A stretch of DNA of 64,000 nt from NCBI RefSeq assembly GCF_014905135.1, contig NZ_CP041406.1, positions 1,054,001-1,118,000 on the forward strand, in the 5' to 3' direction. The DNA is from Sulfurimonas paralvinellae (GTDB lineage: Bacteria; Campylobacterota; Campylobacteria; Campylobacterales; Sulfurimonadaceae). The notes under the pieces are model-generated. The model did not search any database. It saw nothing but the letters and a program-made list of their open reading frames with translations, and had not been told where the DNA came from. The position numbers were made by a program, and so were the translations under genes. Of the stretch, positions 50,748 to 60,392 are shown in pieces (the stretch's first letter is position 1; each line of letters begins with the position of its first letter).

Positions 50748-51143
50748 TTATCCTTTAAGTTTGTTCATATAATCCCGTGCTTTATCACCACGCAGACCTT
50801 CAATAACTCCTAACATCCCATCTGTGAGATATTTTGCGTCAAAGCCCTGCAGTTTTAAATAGAGTCGTGCTATTTCAGCACGGTCATAGTGAGGACACAT
50901 TGTTACTATGGTTTTGTTTTTATCTATCTCATCAAGTCTGTCCGGCAGCTCATTAAGCGGTATATGATCGCCAAAACCCAAGCTCCATGCTTCATGCTCT
51001 TCATTGAAACGAATATCTATGATTTGAATCTCGCCTTTTGTATACTGTTCAAACAACTCATCACGCTTTATTTTCATATCCTGTCGTTCTTGATAATCAA
51101 AACTTCTAAGATATTTATCAAACTCTTCTATTTTACTTTTCAT
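50748..51143 (-). CDS. Rhodanese-like sulfurtransferase, first gene of the sulfur run
   Basis: 131 residues with active Cys83 in IVTMCPHYDRAEIA and the rhodanese strand IQIIDIRFNEEHEAW. A Lys/Glu-rich 25-residue N-terminal extension precedes the domain. The start has AAAGG upstream. It is the promoter-proximal gene of the run, under the TetR-type operator at 51162-51179. The pair of rhodaneses probably act on a persulfide made by the SQR-like protein. Confidence 0.9.
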   Translation of the reverse strand: MKSKIEEFDKYLRSFDYQERQDMKIKRDELFEQYTKGEIQIIDIRFNEEHEAWSLGFGDHIPLNELPDRLDEIDKNKTIVTMCPHYDRAEIARLYLKLQGFDAKYLTDGMLGVIEGLRGDKARDYMNKLKG

Positions 51144-51157
51144 AATTGATCCTTTGT

Positions 51158-51179
51158 ATTATAACTAACTATTTAGTTA
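51158..51179 (-). promoter_or_regulatory. TetR-type operator over the sulfur-run promoter
   Basis: On the minus strand TATAAT (51158-51163) lies 15 bases before the ATG, with no strong -35. An 18-base palindrome, TAACTAACTATTTAGTTA (51162-51179, plus strand), with perfect seven-base arms overlaps the -10 box. It differs at one position from TAACTAACTAGTTAGTTA, and a related site lies at 60393-60410 before tetR, so the TetR at 59749 may repress this promoter. Confidence 0.7.
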
Positions 51180-51208
51180 ATTATATAACCCTTTGACTAA
51201 AAATAAAC

Positions 51209-52177
51209 TTAGAATTTATAGCTATATAAAAAACCTCCAAAATAATTATTACTATTATCTTCTTTTATTGCCGGTGTCTGCCCCTGATAATAAAAACTTA
51301 GCTTGTGATTATCATAATATACATCAGCAGCAATAAATCCGGTCATTTTAAAATTTTCTTTTTCTGTTTGATAACCCTCGTCTTTTGCTTCATTAAGAAT
51401 ATAATTATAAGCGACACCAACCCCACTGATGCCCGTATCAAAAGAGTAGCCAAAGCCTTTATGGTTTTTAACACCTACCAATGTTGGCTCTTCACGCAGA
51501 CATGGATAGTGTTCATTAAAATTTCTAACATAATTGCGACCTACACGAAATGCAGTTCCCACTAAGACTGAAGTATTAAAATTACCAAGAGAAACAGCGG
51601 CATTGTTAAACCAGTCGGCATCTAAATCATCACCAAGTTTACCTTCCCATGAAATTTCTCCGCAATTAACCAAAAGATTAGCGGTAAGCTGTGTGCCTAG
51701 CTGTGTATTCCAACCTGCAGGTTTGTCATTTCCTATGATTGCGTGAAAGGTGTCTTGTGTACTCTCAGCTAAAGATGCAGGCCCTACAATACCCAAATCA
51801 AATGCGTATTCTATAAAACTGTTGCTGTCTGATTGGATTAAATACGTTGAGAGTGCCAAATACCCTGCATAAGGGATATCATTGTATTGAGGAGTTACAA
51901 TTGTTGTATCATCAGGTGTAATTATTATCTGTGTTAAACTTACACCCGCATTATAGTTTTTACTCTTATCAAGCTCTATTGAAAATTTATGAAGAGTATC
52001 TATCAAAAAATCAGTATAACCATTTTGCTCATTATCTTCCAACCATGCAAAGGTAGCACCATTTGTAAAGTGCCCGTCCTTACCTACAAAAAAATCATTA
52101 TCAACGGCAAATGCAATCTGATCTGCGTTAAGAGAGATTGTACTCAATAAGAACAAAGACATTACTTGTCTCTTCAT
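51209..52177 (-). CDS. lpxR: LpxR-family lipid A deacylase
   Basis: 322 residues with a signal peptide (about 1-18, ending LNADQ) and an outer-membrane barrel. LpxR signatures are visible: FAVDNDFFVGKDGHFTNGAT near the N-terminus, IVGPASLAESTQDTFHAIIG with the active His, and GWNTQLGTQL. The enzyme removes a 3'-acyloxyacyl chain from lipid A at the cell surface. The C-terminal aromatic (YSYKF) is the usual barrel end. It sits upstream of the sulfur run and has no obvious co-operon partner except the porin 115 bases upstream. Confidence 0.88.
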   Translation of the reverse strand: MKRQVMSLFLLSTISLNADQIAFAVDNDFFVGKDGHFTNGATFAWLEDNEQNGYTDFLIDTLHKFSIELDKSKNYNAGVSLTQIIITPDDTTIVTPQYNDIPYAGYLALSTYLIQSDSNSFIEYAFDLGIVGPASLAESTQDTFHAIIGNDKPAGWNTQLGTQLTANLLVNCGEISWEGKLGDDLDADWFNNAAVSLGNFNTSVLVGTAFRVGRNYVRNFNEHYPCLREEPTLVGVKNHKGFGYSFDTGISGVGVAYNYILNEAKDEGYQTEKENFKMTGFIAADVYYDNHKLSFYYQGQTPAIKEDNSNNYFGGFLYSYKF

Positions 52178-52278
52178 TTATCACCTTTTTTCAATAGACT
52201 CTAACACAATAAAACTTAATTATATCTATACATCAATAATTTTATATAAAAATGAGACTTAATTAAAAAGTATTACCT

Positions 52279-52292
52279 GTCTAAAAATAGAC
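52279..52292 (-). terminator. Small hairpin after the alginate-export-type porin gene
   Basis: GTCTA-AAAA-TAGAC lies directly after the stop codon at 52293. The stem has only five bases and no T-run, so as a terminator it is weak. Confidence 0.25.
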
Positions 52293-53582
52293 TTAGAGCT
52301 TATATTCAAACTGTAAAAATATATGTTGTGCATTATTGTCTGCAACACTATTTTTCACAAATGCTCCTGCTTTAAAATAGGCATAGATAAAGGAGAGTTT
52401 TATGTTCTTTACAGGCTTATAAAAAAACTCTGCGTCCATTTCATCTCCTAACTTCTTATCGGTGTAACCTGGTTTATTTTTATATCCATAATATGCCCAC
52501 TTTCCATCTGCATCAGCCAGACTAAAATCATGATAGGTGAATTTTGTATCTATTTTACTATTTGGGTACAAATAAAGAGCAATTTGATTATCCTGCATAT
52601 TCGACCAGCTCATCAAATCCATTCGCCCGTAGTGACTGCCGTCCGTTGAGCCAAAAGGCGTAGTGAAATCTTTGCCGGCATAGACTCTTCCAAGCACTAT
52701 TTTTGGTTTGAGTAGTGTTTTTTTAAATTGATAACCGCCTTTGAGAACATAAGCAAAATCATTGATTTTTTTGCTGCCATCTTTGCCTGATTCATTTACA
52801 TAGGTTGCATCATAAGTAAAACTGTTATAATCTTTTTCATATAAACGCGCACCTGTATAGCTAAGATACTCATAACTTTTATGCCCTGAGCTCATCTTTG
52901 GAATTAAATTATGTTTGTAAACATAAAAAGGCTCAACTGCTCCCTTTTGTGTCGTTTTAAAATGGCTGTAAACTACAGCACCTTCATAGAGATGCTTCTC
53001 AAACATACTAAATTTATTAGGATCTTTCGTTCTTGTTTGTCCGTACCAGGCATCTATGAAATTGTCATGAAACTTGTAAGAGAATCTCCCTGCATCCCAA
53101 AGCCAGCCAATAGTATTACCCCATTTTCCAGGGCCTATAATACGATTGTCACCATAAGCAATATCCTGACGCCCCACTTTAAAAGAGAGATTATCTATAC
53201 CAAGCGATTTAAAAGTAAGAGAAGCGTCATAAAGTTCAAAATGTTCATGGTAAGGATTCATGGCATAAACATAAGGGGTATTTTTATTTTTTATGAAATC
53301 AAGATCAGTTAAAGAACTGCCCCACTCTCTTGCGTCATACATAATGAGTGAGTAGTCTATATTGGAAGTTTTATACTCTCCTCCAAGCATAATACGTTGG
53401 AGCAAGATAGTATCATCACTCTCACCTACTTCATCACCTTTGGCATTTATAGAATCATTTCCATACGCTTTTTTGTTAAAGCCATGCCAACTCTCTGCGC
53501 GCTCACGTAAAGAACCTAGTATGTTAAGAGTATCAGCATACACAAAAGATACCAAACTTAATACAAGCAGGATGTATTTCAT
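52293..53582 (-). CDS. Outer-membrane porin, alginate-export family
   Basis: 429 residues with a signal peptide (1-16, ending VYADT) and a beta-barrel ending in FEYKL. LGSLRERAESW, KVGRQDIAYGDNRIIG and WLWDAGRFSYKF are conserved in AlgE/alginate_exp-type porins, which in many bacteria serve as general or substrate-specific channels rather than alginate export. It is nine bases downstream of the DUF4395 gene, which follows the RND operon, so it may be its last gene. LpxR follows after 115 bases. Confidence 0.85.
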   Translation of the reverse strand: MKYILLVLSLVSFVYADTLNILGSLRERAESWHGFNKKAYGNDSINAKGDEVGESDDTILLQRIMLGGEYKTSNIDYSLIMYDAREWGSSLTDLDFIKNKNTPYVYAMNPYHEHFELYDASLTFKSLGIDNLSFKVGRQDIAYGDNRIIGPGKWGNTIGWLWDAGRFSYKFHDNFIDAWYGQTRTKDPNKFSMFEKHLYEGAVVYSHFKTTQKGAVEPFYVYKHNLIPKMSSGHKSYEYLSYTGARLYEKDYNSFTYDATYVNESGKDGSKKINDFAYVLKGGYQFKKTLLKPKIVLGRVYAGKDFTTPFGSTDGSHYGRMDLMSWSNMQDNQIALYLYPNSKIDTKFTYHDFSLADADGKWAYYGYKNKPGYTDKKLGDEMDAEFFYKPVKNIKLSFIYAYFKAGAFVKNSVADNNAQHIFLQFEYKL

Positions 53583-53591
53583 AATTAACTT

Positions 53592-54311
53592 TTAAAAATC
53601 ATCCGCTTCAAACTCGGCATCAGCTTTGGCATCTTCTATGCGCTGCAACTCTGCATCACTCATCATCAATACTTTCATCTTTTTGACAAACATTGTTTTA
53701 TCCGGCAGTTTTGTAAAGTATGCATAGATTCCATAGACCATTACAACAATGGTTAAAACAGTTATAGCTGCTTGCGCAGGAGTAAACTTCTGCACAGGCT
53801 CTTTGATGTTCATCTCACAGACACCACCCGGGCAGTATTTCGGGTCTTTTCTTTTGATCCAGCCAAATATCTTACAACCTAGACAGATAGAAAATGCCGC
53901 TTCAAAAAAGAGCAGTGCCATACAGATCAAACAGACCAAAACTTTCAGTGGATTTGGCTGAAAATCAATAACAAGATAGTAAAACATAGGCCATGCAAGC
54001 ACCATCCCCAATGCCCAAGCAAAACGTTTTTGTACTGCACCCACATACTCTGGTGTTTGGTTACGGACAAAAAAGCGTCCAAGCAGTAAACTTGGTGCAT
54101 ATCTCGGCTGAATCACCCTTAAAGTAAAATCGATCGCAAAAAATGTAACGAAATACTTTGAAAAAACAGCCGTCCCAAGCATAACACCGTTTACAAGACC
54201 TAAAAAAGCGCCGACAAATAAAATTGCCGCCGCCGCTCTGGCCTCACGCTCATTTAAAACCCGAATGTCATAACTCGGAACCTTTTCACCATATGCAAAA
54301 AATTCATTCAT
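53592..54311 (-). CDS. DUF4395 membrane protein
   Basis: 239 residues, about five membrane helices. The Cys-containing stretch FSICLGCKIFGWIKRKDP then CPGGVCEMN carries two Cys pairs (CLGC, CPGGVC) that may bind metal or cycle as thiols. This family often accompanies thioredoxin-like or rhodanese proteins. The start overlaps the RND stop by one base (TAATG), so it is expressed with the pump. Confidence 0.8.
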   Translation of the reverse strand: MNEFFAYGEKVPSYDIRVLNEREARAAAAILFVGAFLGLVNGVMLGTAVFSKYFVTFFAIDFTLRVIQPRYAPSLLLGRFFVRNQTPEYVGAVQKRFAWALGMVLAWPMFYYLVIDFQPNPLKVLVCLICMALLFFEAAFSICLGCKIFGWIKRKDPKYCPGGVCEMNIKEPVQKFTPAQAAITVLTIVVMVYGIYAYFTKLPDKTMFVKKMKVLMMSDAELQRIEDAKADAEFEADDF

Positions 54312-57300
54312 TACGCCAATACCTCTTTTATCTCGTCCTCAACTTTATTAAGGGGATTTGTTTTTTTGTTATCTTTGTCAAATATATATGCATACATAGG
54401 AACATAGACAAGTGTCAAGAGTGTACCGACTAAAAGACCGCCGATGGCAACATCTGCCAACGGTGAAAGTCTCTCCAGCCCAACTGCCTGCTCCAGTGCA
54501 ATAGGAATCATTCCTGCAATAGTACCAAATGCCGTCATCATAACAGGACGGAATCTCACGCGGACCGCCTCTTGAGCACTGTCAAACGGAGATTCACCTT
54601 TTTCTCTATAGCCTTGGTAAAAGTCTATTAAAAGTACCGCATTTTTGATGATAATACCAAAAAGAAGCAGTATCCCCAAAAGACTCGGCATACAGCTCGG
54701 TTTCCCAAAAAGCAACATGCCCCACGCCGCACCAATAAGTGAAAGCGGAAGCACAACGATCATAATAAACGCCATACGAACAGAACGATAGATGGCAATA
54801 AGCGCCATAATGAGGATGATAACACCCAGTCCTATCGCTTTTAACATACGTTTAAAACTATCATGAATCTGAGCGATATCACCTGTCTGCGTGAGCTCAA
54901 TATCTTGAATATTCGCTTTTTTCAAAGCGTTCAAAGTATCATCTGTCAAGTGTGTGACCGGTCGTTTTGCGCGGTAACCGTTGACATCCAAAGAGTAAAG
55001 CATTTTATCGCGTTCTATCTTTGCAAAGGTCAAATGACGTTTTAGTTTTGCAATGGCTTCAAGTGGAATCTCACCCGATGGTGTTGCAATCGGTAAAAGT
55101 TTGAGTGTCTCTATATTTTTAGAGAATTTCCCTTTGAGATAGAGTCTCACAAACTGTGTATTCATCGACTCAAGATTGGCATTAAGCCCTACTATCTGCC
55201 CTTTAAGAGGAATCTGCATCGCTATTTGATACGGTGTTACTCCATAGCTAAGCGCTTTATTTTTATCAATATCGAGCTCTATTTCCGTAAAATCTTTGTC
55301 CCAGCTAGTTGAGACAGATGTCAAACCATGAACTTTTTGCATTGCATCTTGAACTGTGTGAGAGGCATCTGCTAAACCATCGACGTATGGCGAGCTCAAA
55401 CGGGTATCTACCGTTGCTTTAATGCTCGAAAGCGCTGTCGCACCAAAGTCAAAGACATCATTTCGTTTAATACCCTCCAAATGAGATAGTTTGTCACGAA
55501 TAAGATCTTCAAGCTCCCACATTGTTCGTTTTCTTTCAAAGCGGTTAACCGCATTGATGGTTATTGTCGCTTCAGAAGGAAGATTTCCGCTTCCAAGACT
55601 AAGTACCCCAGGTTCTGTACCAAAAGCAACTGAGCTCATCTTCACCCATTTTTGGCTGTCTAACCATTTAAGTATCGGCTCAATCTTCTTCTGGGCACTC
55701 TCTACATTTTCATTGGAGCTAAATGCGATCTGTGCTTTGATGATTCCCGTATCCATAGGAGGCATTGCATCTTTTCCGATTGTCGGCATAATATTTTTCA
55801 AACTCAACATCAAAATAGCGATAACACCCATTGTCAACATCATACGACGTGCAAACCAGAACTTTCCGTTTGAAAACTTAATAATTCCCTCATACGGAGC
55901 TACAAGTCTGCCAATCGTATTTTGGTAAAACTTCTCAAAATAACCTTCAATCTTCGTCTTACCTGTTCCATTTTTATAAAGCCATTTTGAAAGTGACGGA
56001 ATGAACGTAATAGACAAGAACCAAGAAACTAAAAGTGCAATAATAAGCGTCTCAATAAGCGGTTTAAATATCTTCTCCGGAAATCCACCGACAAACATCA
56101 ACGGAAATAAAATAGCAATCGTTGCAATCGTTCCGGCAAACACAGGAGAGAGAACCTCTTTTGTACCATGTGTAATGGCATCTTCAAGTTTCTCATGCCC
56201 TTCGTTAAGGTGTCGTTCTATATTTTCCAATACAACAACCGCATCATCTGTCAGCATTCCAAGCGCTAAAATAATAGCTGTATAGATAACGATGTTCAAC
56301 TCACCGCCTGTCAGCCATATAATCGCCATAGTTGAGAAGAAGACCATAGGAATCGAAAGCCCTGCCGCGACAATTGCACGGAAATTTCCAAGGAAAATCA
56401 TAATGACTAAAAGCGTGTAGATGATAGCATCACGCAGAGCTTCAAGCATATTGTCATTTGCCTGCTCTATCAGATCTCTTTGCGTATCAGAGATCTCAAA
56501 CTTGATATTTGGATATTTTTGCTCTAAGATCTTCATTTCGGCACGAGCCGCTTTGGAAACATCCAAAACACTGCCGCCAGGTGCACGTTGTACTGCTAAA
56601 GCTATGGCATCTTTACCGTTACCAATGTAACCACTTGTACGTTTTTTGTATGACCATTTCACATCGGCGATATCACCAAGACGCACATTTGGCATGATTT
56701 GAAGCTGTTTTAATTTTTCAATATTATCTTTTTCACCATAAAAAGTGATGGTATAAAAGCTGTTATCACCTTTTACAAAACCTATCGGCATATCACGGTT
56801 AAGTGTGTTGAGCGCTTTTGCGATAGTATCGAAGTTTACATTGTAGCGTTTTGCTTTAAAAGGATCGACTGCAATATTAATAGCACTTTGATAGCCGCCA
56901 AAAACTTCAACATTTCCAATCTCTTTGTTGCTTAAAAGTGACGGTTTAATGAACGAATCTGCGATCTTTCTAATACCGGCAAGATCTATGTTCTTATTTT
57001 TTGGACTCAGAGCAATCACATCGACAGGAAGTGTAAAGTCACCTGCTGTATAGATTGCCGGATTTGTTCCTTTTGGAAGTTTTGCTTTTACAATAGAGAG
57101 CGCATTGGCAACATCAACTGCCGCAGCATTAAGCCCTTTTTTGTAACCAAAGTCTGCTTTGACGATTGAAAAACCTGCGACATTTACACTGCTGACATCC
57201 GTCACCAAACCAAGACGTGAGATCTCCTGCTCAATTGGCTTCGAAACTGTAGAGGCTGCAACCTGTGCTGTAGCACCCGGTACCTGCGTGATGACAATAA

Positions 57301-57427
57301 CCTCCGGAGGATTTGCATCTGGGAAAAGATTTTTTGGCAGTGTTACCAAAGCAATGATTCCCATAATGAAAAAAGCCGTAATCAGCGAATAGAGCAGATA
57401 CGGTCGTTTATAAAAAAAATCAAACAT
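54311..57427 (-). CDS. RND-family efflux transporter, inner-membrane component
   Basis: 1,038 residues, AcrB/MexB-like: 12 membrane helices, two large periplasmic loops, and LGMLTDDAVVVLENIERHL (helix 4 Asp pair) at the expected place, with GNFRAIVAAGLSIPMVF. It exports hydrophobic compounds, or possibly metals, using the proton gradient. Overlap with DUF4395 and a three-base gap to the adaptor define an operon. Substrate is not visible; it is not clearly CusA/CzcA-type, since no Met-Met-Met-like metal site is seen by eye. Confidence 0.93.
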   Translation of the reverse strand: MFDFFYKRPYLLYSLITAFFIMGIIALVTLPKNLFPDANPPEVIVITQVPGATAQVAASTVSKPIEQEISRLGLVTDVSSVNVAGFSIVKADFGYKKGLNAAAVDVANALSIVKAKLPKGTNPAIYTAGDFTLPVDVIALSPKNKNIDLAGIRKIADSFIKPSLLSNKEIGNVEVFGGYQSAINIAVDPFKAKRYNVNFDTIAKALNTLNRDMPIGFVKGDNSFYTITFYGEKDNIEKLKQLQIMPNVRLGDIADVKWSYKKRTSGYIGNGKDAIALAVQRAPGGSVLDVSKAARAEMKILEQKYPNIKFEISDTQRDLIEQANDNMLEALRDAIIYTLLVIMIFLGNFRAIVAAGLSIPMVFFSTMAIIWLTGGELNIVIYTAIILALGMLTDDAVVVLENIERHLNEGHEKLEDAITHGTKEVLSPVFAGTIATIAILFPLMFVGGFPEKIFKPLIETLIIALLVSWFLSITFIPSLSKWLYKNGTGKTKIEGYFEKFYQNTIGRLVAPYEGIIKFSNGKFWFARRMMLTMGVIAILMLSLKNIMPTIGKDAMPPMDTGIIKAQIAFSSNENVESAQKKIEPILKWLDSQKWVKMSSVAFGTEPGVLSLGSGNLPSEATITINAVNRFERKRTMWELEDLIRDKLSHLEGIKRNDVFDFGATALSSIKATVDTRLSSPYVDGLADASHTVQDAMQKVHGLTSVSTSWDKDFTEIELDIDKNKALSYGVTPYQIAMQIPLKGQIVGLNANLESMNTQFVRLYLKGKFSKNIETLKLLPIATPSGEIPLEAIAKLKRHLTFAKIERDKMLYSLDVNGYRAKRPVTHLTDDTLNALKKANIQDIELTQTGDIAQIHDSFKRMLKAIGLGVIILIMALIAIYRSVRMAFIMIVVLPLSLIGAAWGMLLFGKPSCMPSLLGILLLFGIIIKNAVLLIDFYQGYREKGESPFDSAQEAVRVRFRPVMMTAFGTIAGMIPIALEQAVGLERLSPLADVAIGGLLVGTLLTLVYVPMYAYIFDKDNKKTNPLNKVEDEIKEVLA

Positions 57428-57430
57428 CCT

Positions 57431-58480
57431 CTACTCCTTTACTTTAAGAGCATAACCGCTTGTAAGTTTCAATAAAATATCCGGTTTTGCAACAACTATC
57501 TTCTTGCCTTCTAAAGCATCTGAAACAACAACACCCTGCTGGGCACTCTGAACTATATGAACCTCTTGCGCCTTCGCTTTGTTCCCTTGAGCAACAAGAA
57601 CATAACTTTTACCATCTTTATTTAAAATGGCGTCAAAAGGAAGCAGTGTCGCTTTTTGATTGAACGTCACAACATCCACCTCTACTCTGTCTCCACTGAC
57701 AAGATTTACATTACCCGTATAAACCTTGTACTCTGCTAAACCATGAAAAGTCGTATTAAGCGGTGTAGCTGCATAGAACCTACCATGAAATTTCACACCG
57801 CGAATTGGAAGATCAGTTGGCACACGCACCATCAGATAAAACCCGTTTTTAGAGCTGATAGCTACAAGTGGTTTGCCTGGAACACTGATAGCACCCTGAC
57901 TAGCAAATGTCTTTGCTATAACACCATTTACAGGTGAGACTATCGTTGCATAAGATAGATTGTTTTTCAACTCTATCTCTTTTTGTTTCAAAGCATTTAA
58001 CTGCGCCTGAGTATTTGCTATCATCGTCATCTCTTTTTGCGACTCTTCTATGGAAGCGCCCTGCACTTTTAAGAGATCCAAAGTTCTTTTATGTGTTGCT
58101 TCAAGATTATCAAGAGCAATTTTTGCTGCCTGCATCTGCTCTTGAACACTTGCAAGGGAGCTTTTAATTGTCGTCGTGTCTAGTCTGACAACAACATCAC
58201 CCTTTTTAACACTTGAACCACTCGGCTTTATCATTTGAATTCTTGCCGCAATTCTTGAAGCCAATTGAACATCTTTATCATTAGCAACTTCTGCGAGATA
58301 TGGTAGTGTCAATGTCACCGGAGCTATTTTTGGTGTCATCGTAGACACAACGATTGGGTAGATTTTCGCTTTTGGAAGATTGGCATCATGAGCTCTTGCC
58401 TCTTTTACCTTCTTCACACCCGCTACACCTAAACCTGCCACTACTGCTACAGCTATTGTTATCTTTACATATTTATTCAT
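57431..58480 (-). CDS. RND periplasmic adaptor (membrane fusion) protein
   Basis: 349 residues. An N-terminal signal-anchor (about 7-25) precedes the adaptor: barrel-sandwich hybrid (LASRIAARIQMIKPSGSSVKKGDVVVRL starts it), long coiled-coil hairpin (about 95-175), and the second half-lipoyl segment YATIVSPVNGVIAKTFASQG. It bridges the RND pump and the TolC-like protein. Four-base overlap with the TolC gene. Confidence 0.92.
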   Translation of the reverse strand: MNKYVKITIAVAVVAGLGVAGVKKVKEARAHDANLPKAKIYPIVVSTMTPKIAPVTLTLPYLAEVANDKDVQLASRIAARIQMIKPSGSSVKKGDVVVRLDTTTIKSSLASVQEQMQAAKIALDNLEATHKRTLDLLKVQGASIEESQKEMTMIANTQAQLNALKQKEIELKNNLSYATIVSPVNGVIAKTFASQGAISVPGKPLVAISSKNGFYLMVRVPTDLPIRGVKFHGRFYAATPLNTTFHGLAEYKVYTGNVNLVSGDRVEVDVVTFNQKATLLPFDAILNKDGKSYVLVAQGNKAKAQEVHIVQSAQQGVVVSDALEGKKIVVAKPDILLKLTSGYALKVKE

Positions 58481-59748
58481 TTTACCATCTCCTCTATATT
58501 ATTTGCATATATGACTGCTAACTGCATCTGTGTCTGCCACTTTTGTGCCTTTGCCTGATATAGCTTTGCTTTTGCATCGACCACATCATCTTCGTATCTT
58601 AGATACTCTTCGGTAGAGAGTCTTCCGCTCTTATAGTTCACTTTTGCGATTTGAAGTAACTTCTCTTTATTCTCTATACTCTTTTGTGAAAGTTTAATGG
58701 AGTTATCCAGTAAGGGCAGAGAGCTTTTGAGCATATCAGCTTTTGCAGATAGCTCCTCACGTAGCTTCTCCAACTCAACTTCATCCGAGCGCAGCTCTAT
58801 TTTTGACTTTTTAATGGAGTCATACTGGCTCATTGCCAAAAGCGGAATGTTGATAACCACACCGATATCTCCATACTCTTCGTTGACATCTTTATTATTG
58901 TTGTAAGCAGTAGCCGATGAATAGGCATAGCTTCCATGTGCCACAACGGAAGGATAGAGCTTCTCTTTCTCTGCATTCACTTCCAACCGTGAAGCTCTGA
59001 GTTTCTCTTCAAGCGGTTTAAGTGAACCGAGTTCTCCTTCTTTAACAGAAGAGACCTCTTGCATATCGACAGGAACATCAAGTTTGATGCCTGTAATAGC
59101 TTCAATGGAACTGATGAGTTTTTGCTTTTGCAGATCAATATTGTTTTTGGCAATGCTTACCTGATTAAGCCCGTCATCTATCTTATAAAGTGCAGACGCC
59201 GGAGCACGCCCGTTATCGACCTTTATCTTCAATGTTTTTTGTGTTTCAAGCAGTGACTTTTCTTTTAATTCGAGTGATCTTTTCAGCTCATGCAGGTATT
59301 GAAGGTTTGCATTGCTGCCGACGATCAACGCTTCATTTTGCAGAAGATTGATGTGCTTTTTGGCCTGTGCACTTTTTTGCATCGCTTTTGCTTTGTCTGC
59401 CATCGTATAGATTGATTTTACAAAAATAGGCATCGTAAACTGTGCACCACCTTTGTAAATATTGTAACTATACGGTTGAGAGATAGCATTATCGACTAAC
59501 ATTTGTTTCATCACATTTGGTGCAATCGGCTTCATATTTGTCGGACTTGAATAGTTATCATACGTTCCAAAGAGACTGATAGTCGGGTAAAGCTGTGAAG
59601 TGGCCTGCGAAGCAGCAACCTCTGCTTTTTTGACCACCATCTCATCAGACTTGGTCTGGGCATGGGACTTGAGCGCATCAAAGAGCTCGGGAATTGAATG
59701 AGCACTGAGTAAGTAAGGAATACTCAGTGCTAAAAGTGTTTTTTTCAT
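58477..59748 (-). CDS. TolC-family outer-membrane channel
   Basis: 423 residues with a signal peptide and repeated helical hairpins. The two repeats have the characteristic alpha-barrel heptads and the GTYDNYSSPTN and GSYAYSSATAYN beta-segments. It forms the outer exit duct of the RND system. Its start lies one base from tetR, so tetR-tolC-mfp-rnd-DUF4395 is one operon of at least five genes. Confidence 0.92.
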   Translation of the reverse strand: MKKTLLALSIPYLLSAHSIPELFDALKSHAQTKSDEMVVKKAEVAASQATSQLYPTISLFGTYDNYSSPTNMKPIAPNVMKQMLVDNAISQPYSYNIYKGGAQFTMPIFVKSIYTMADKAKAMQKSAQAKKHINLLQNEALIVGSNANLQYLHELKRSLELKEKSLLETQKTLKIKVDNGRAPASALYKIDDGLNQVSIAKNNIDLQKQKLISSIEAITGIKLDVPVDMQEVSSVKEGELGSLKPLEEKLRASRLEVNAEKEKLYPSVVAHGSYAYSSATAYNNNKDVNEEYGDIGVVINIPLLAMSQYDSIKKSKIELRSDEVELEKLREELSAKADMLKSSLPLLDNSIKLSQKSIENKEKLLQIAKVNYKSGRLSTEEYLRYEDDVVDAKAKLYQAKAQKWQTQMQLAVIYANNIEEMVK

Positions 59749-60378
59749 CTATTTAATCTCCAACATTAGTTTTACTTTTTTAAATATATAAGCAGCTATC
59801 TCATCGATATCACAGTCACTGCAAGTATTGATATCCGGTTCCATTTTTGCTGCATTCTCACGCAAAGGCTTTGTTGTGATAAGCAGATTGATCGTGCCGA
59901 CTATCATAAAGTGAATGATCATCGGCTCTATATCATGAAATAGTCCCTGCTTCTCACCCTCACGCAGAATCTCACTCAAGAGCATAAAAAGTTTTCTTAG
60001 ACTCGCGAACATCAATTCAGGCAGATGTGCTCCGCTGTCACTCAGCTCACGTAAAATGAGCGAAGGCAGATAAGGGTTCTTGTCACAATAAGCGGCATAA
60101 GTTTTTATAAATGCCTCCAAATCTGCCAAAGGTGATACACAGCATTTATCCGTAACTATGATCTCATTATGAATAGCCTCTAACGCATGTGTCATGACTG
60201 CGGCATAAAGCCCTGCTTTGTTCTTGTAGTAGTAAAAAAGCATCGCTTTGTTCACACCGCACTCTTTGGCTATCTCATCAGCCGTCGTCGCATCATAACC
60301 GTTTTTCGCAAAAAGCAGCATCGCATTTTCGATGATCTTCGCTTTTGTCGCTTCGGCATCTCTTGTCTGTTTTGCCAT
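59749..60378 (-). CDS. TetR-family repressor, cysteine-rich
   Basis: 209 residues with an N-terminal HTH (AMLLFAKNGYDATTADEIAK, then GVNKAMLFYYYKNKAGLY) and a helical ligand-binding domain. Six cysteines are present: Cys40 in the HTH, adjacent Cys79-Cys80, Cys98, and Cys186-x2-Cys189 (TCSDCD). Such thiols suggest redox, persulfide or metal sensing. It is first in its operon, so it regulates itself, and its operator is matched at 51162-51179 before the rhodanese/SQR genes. The ligand is not known. Confidence 0.9.
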   Translation of the reverse strand: MAKQTRDAEATKAKIIENAMLLFAKNGYDATTADEIAKECGVNKAMLFYYYKNKAGLYAAVMTHALEAIHNEIIVTDKCCVSPLADLEAFIKTYAAYCDKNPYLPSLILRELSDSGAHLPELMFASLRKLFMLLSEILREGEKQGLFHDIEPMIIHFMIVGTINLLITTKPLRENAAKMEPDINTCSDCDIDEIAAYIFKKVKLMLEIK

Positions 60379-60392
60379 ACTTTAAACTCCAA

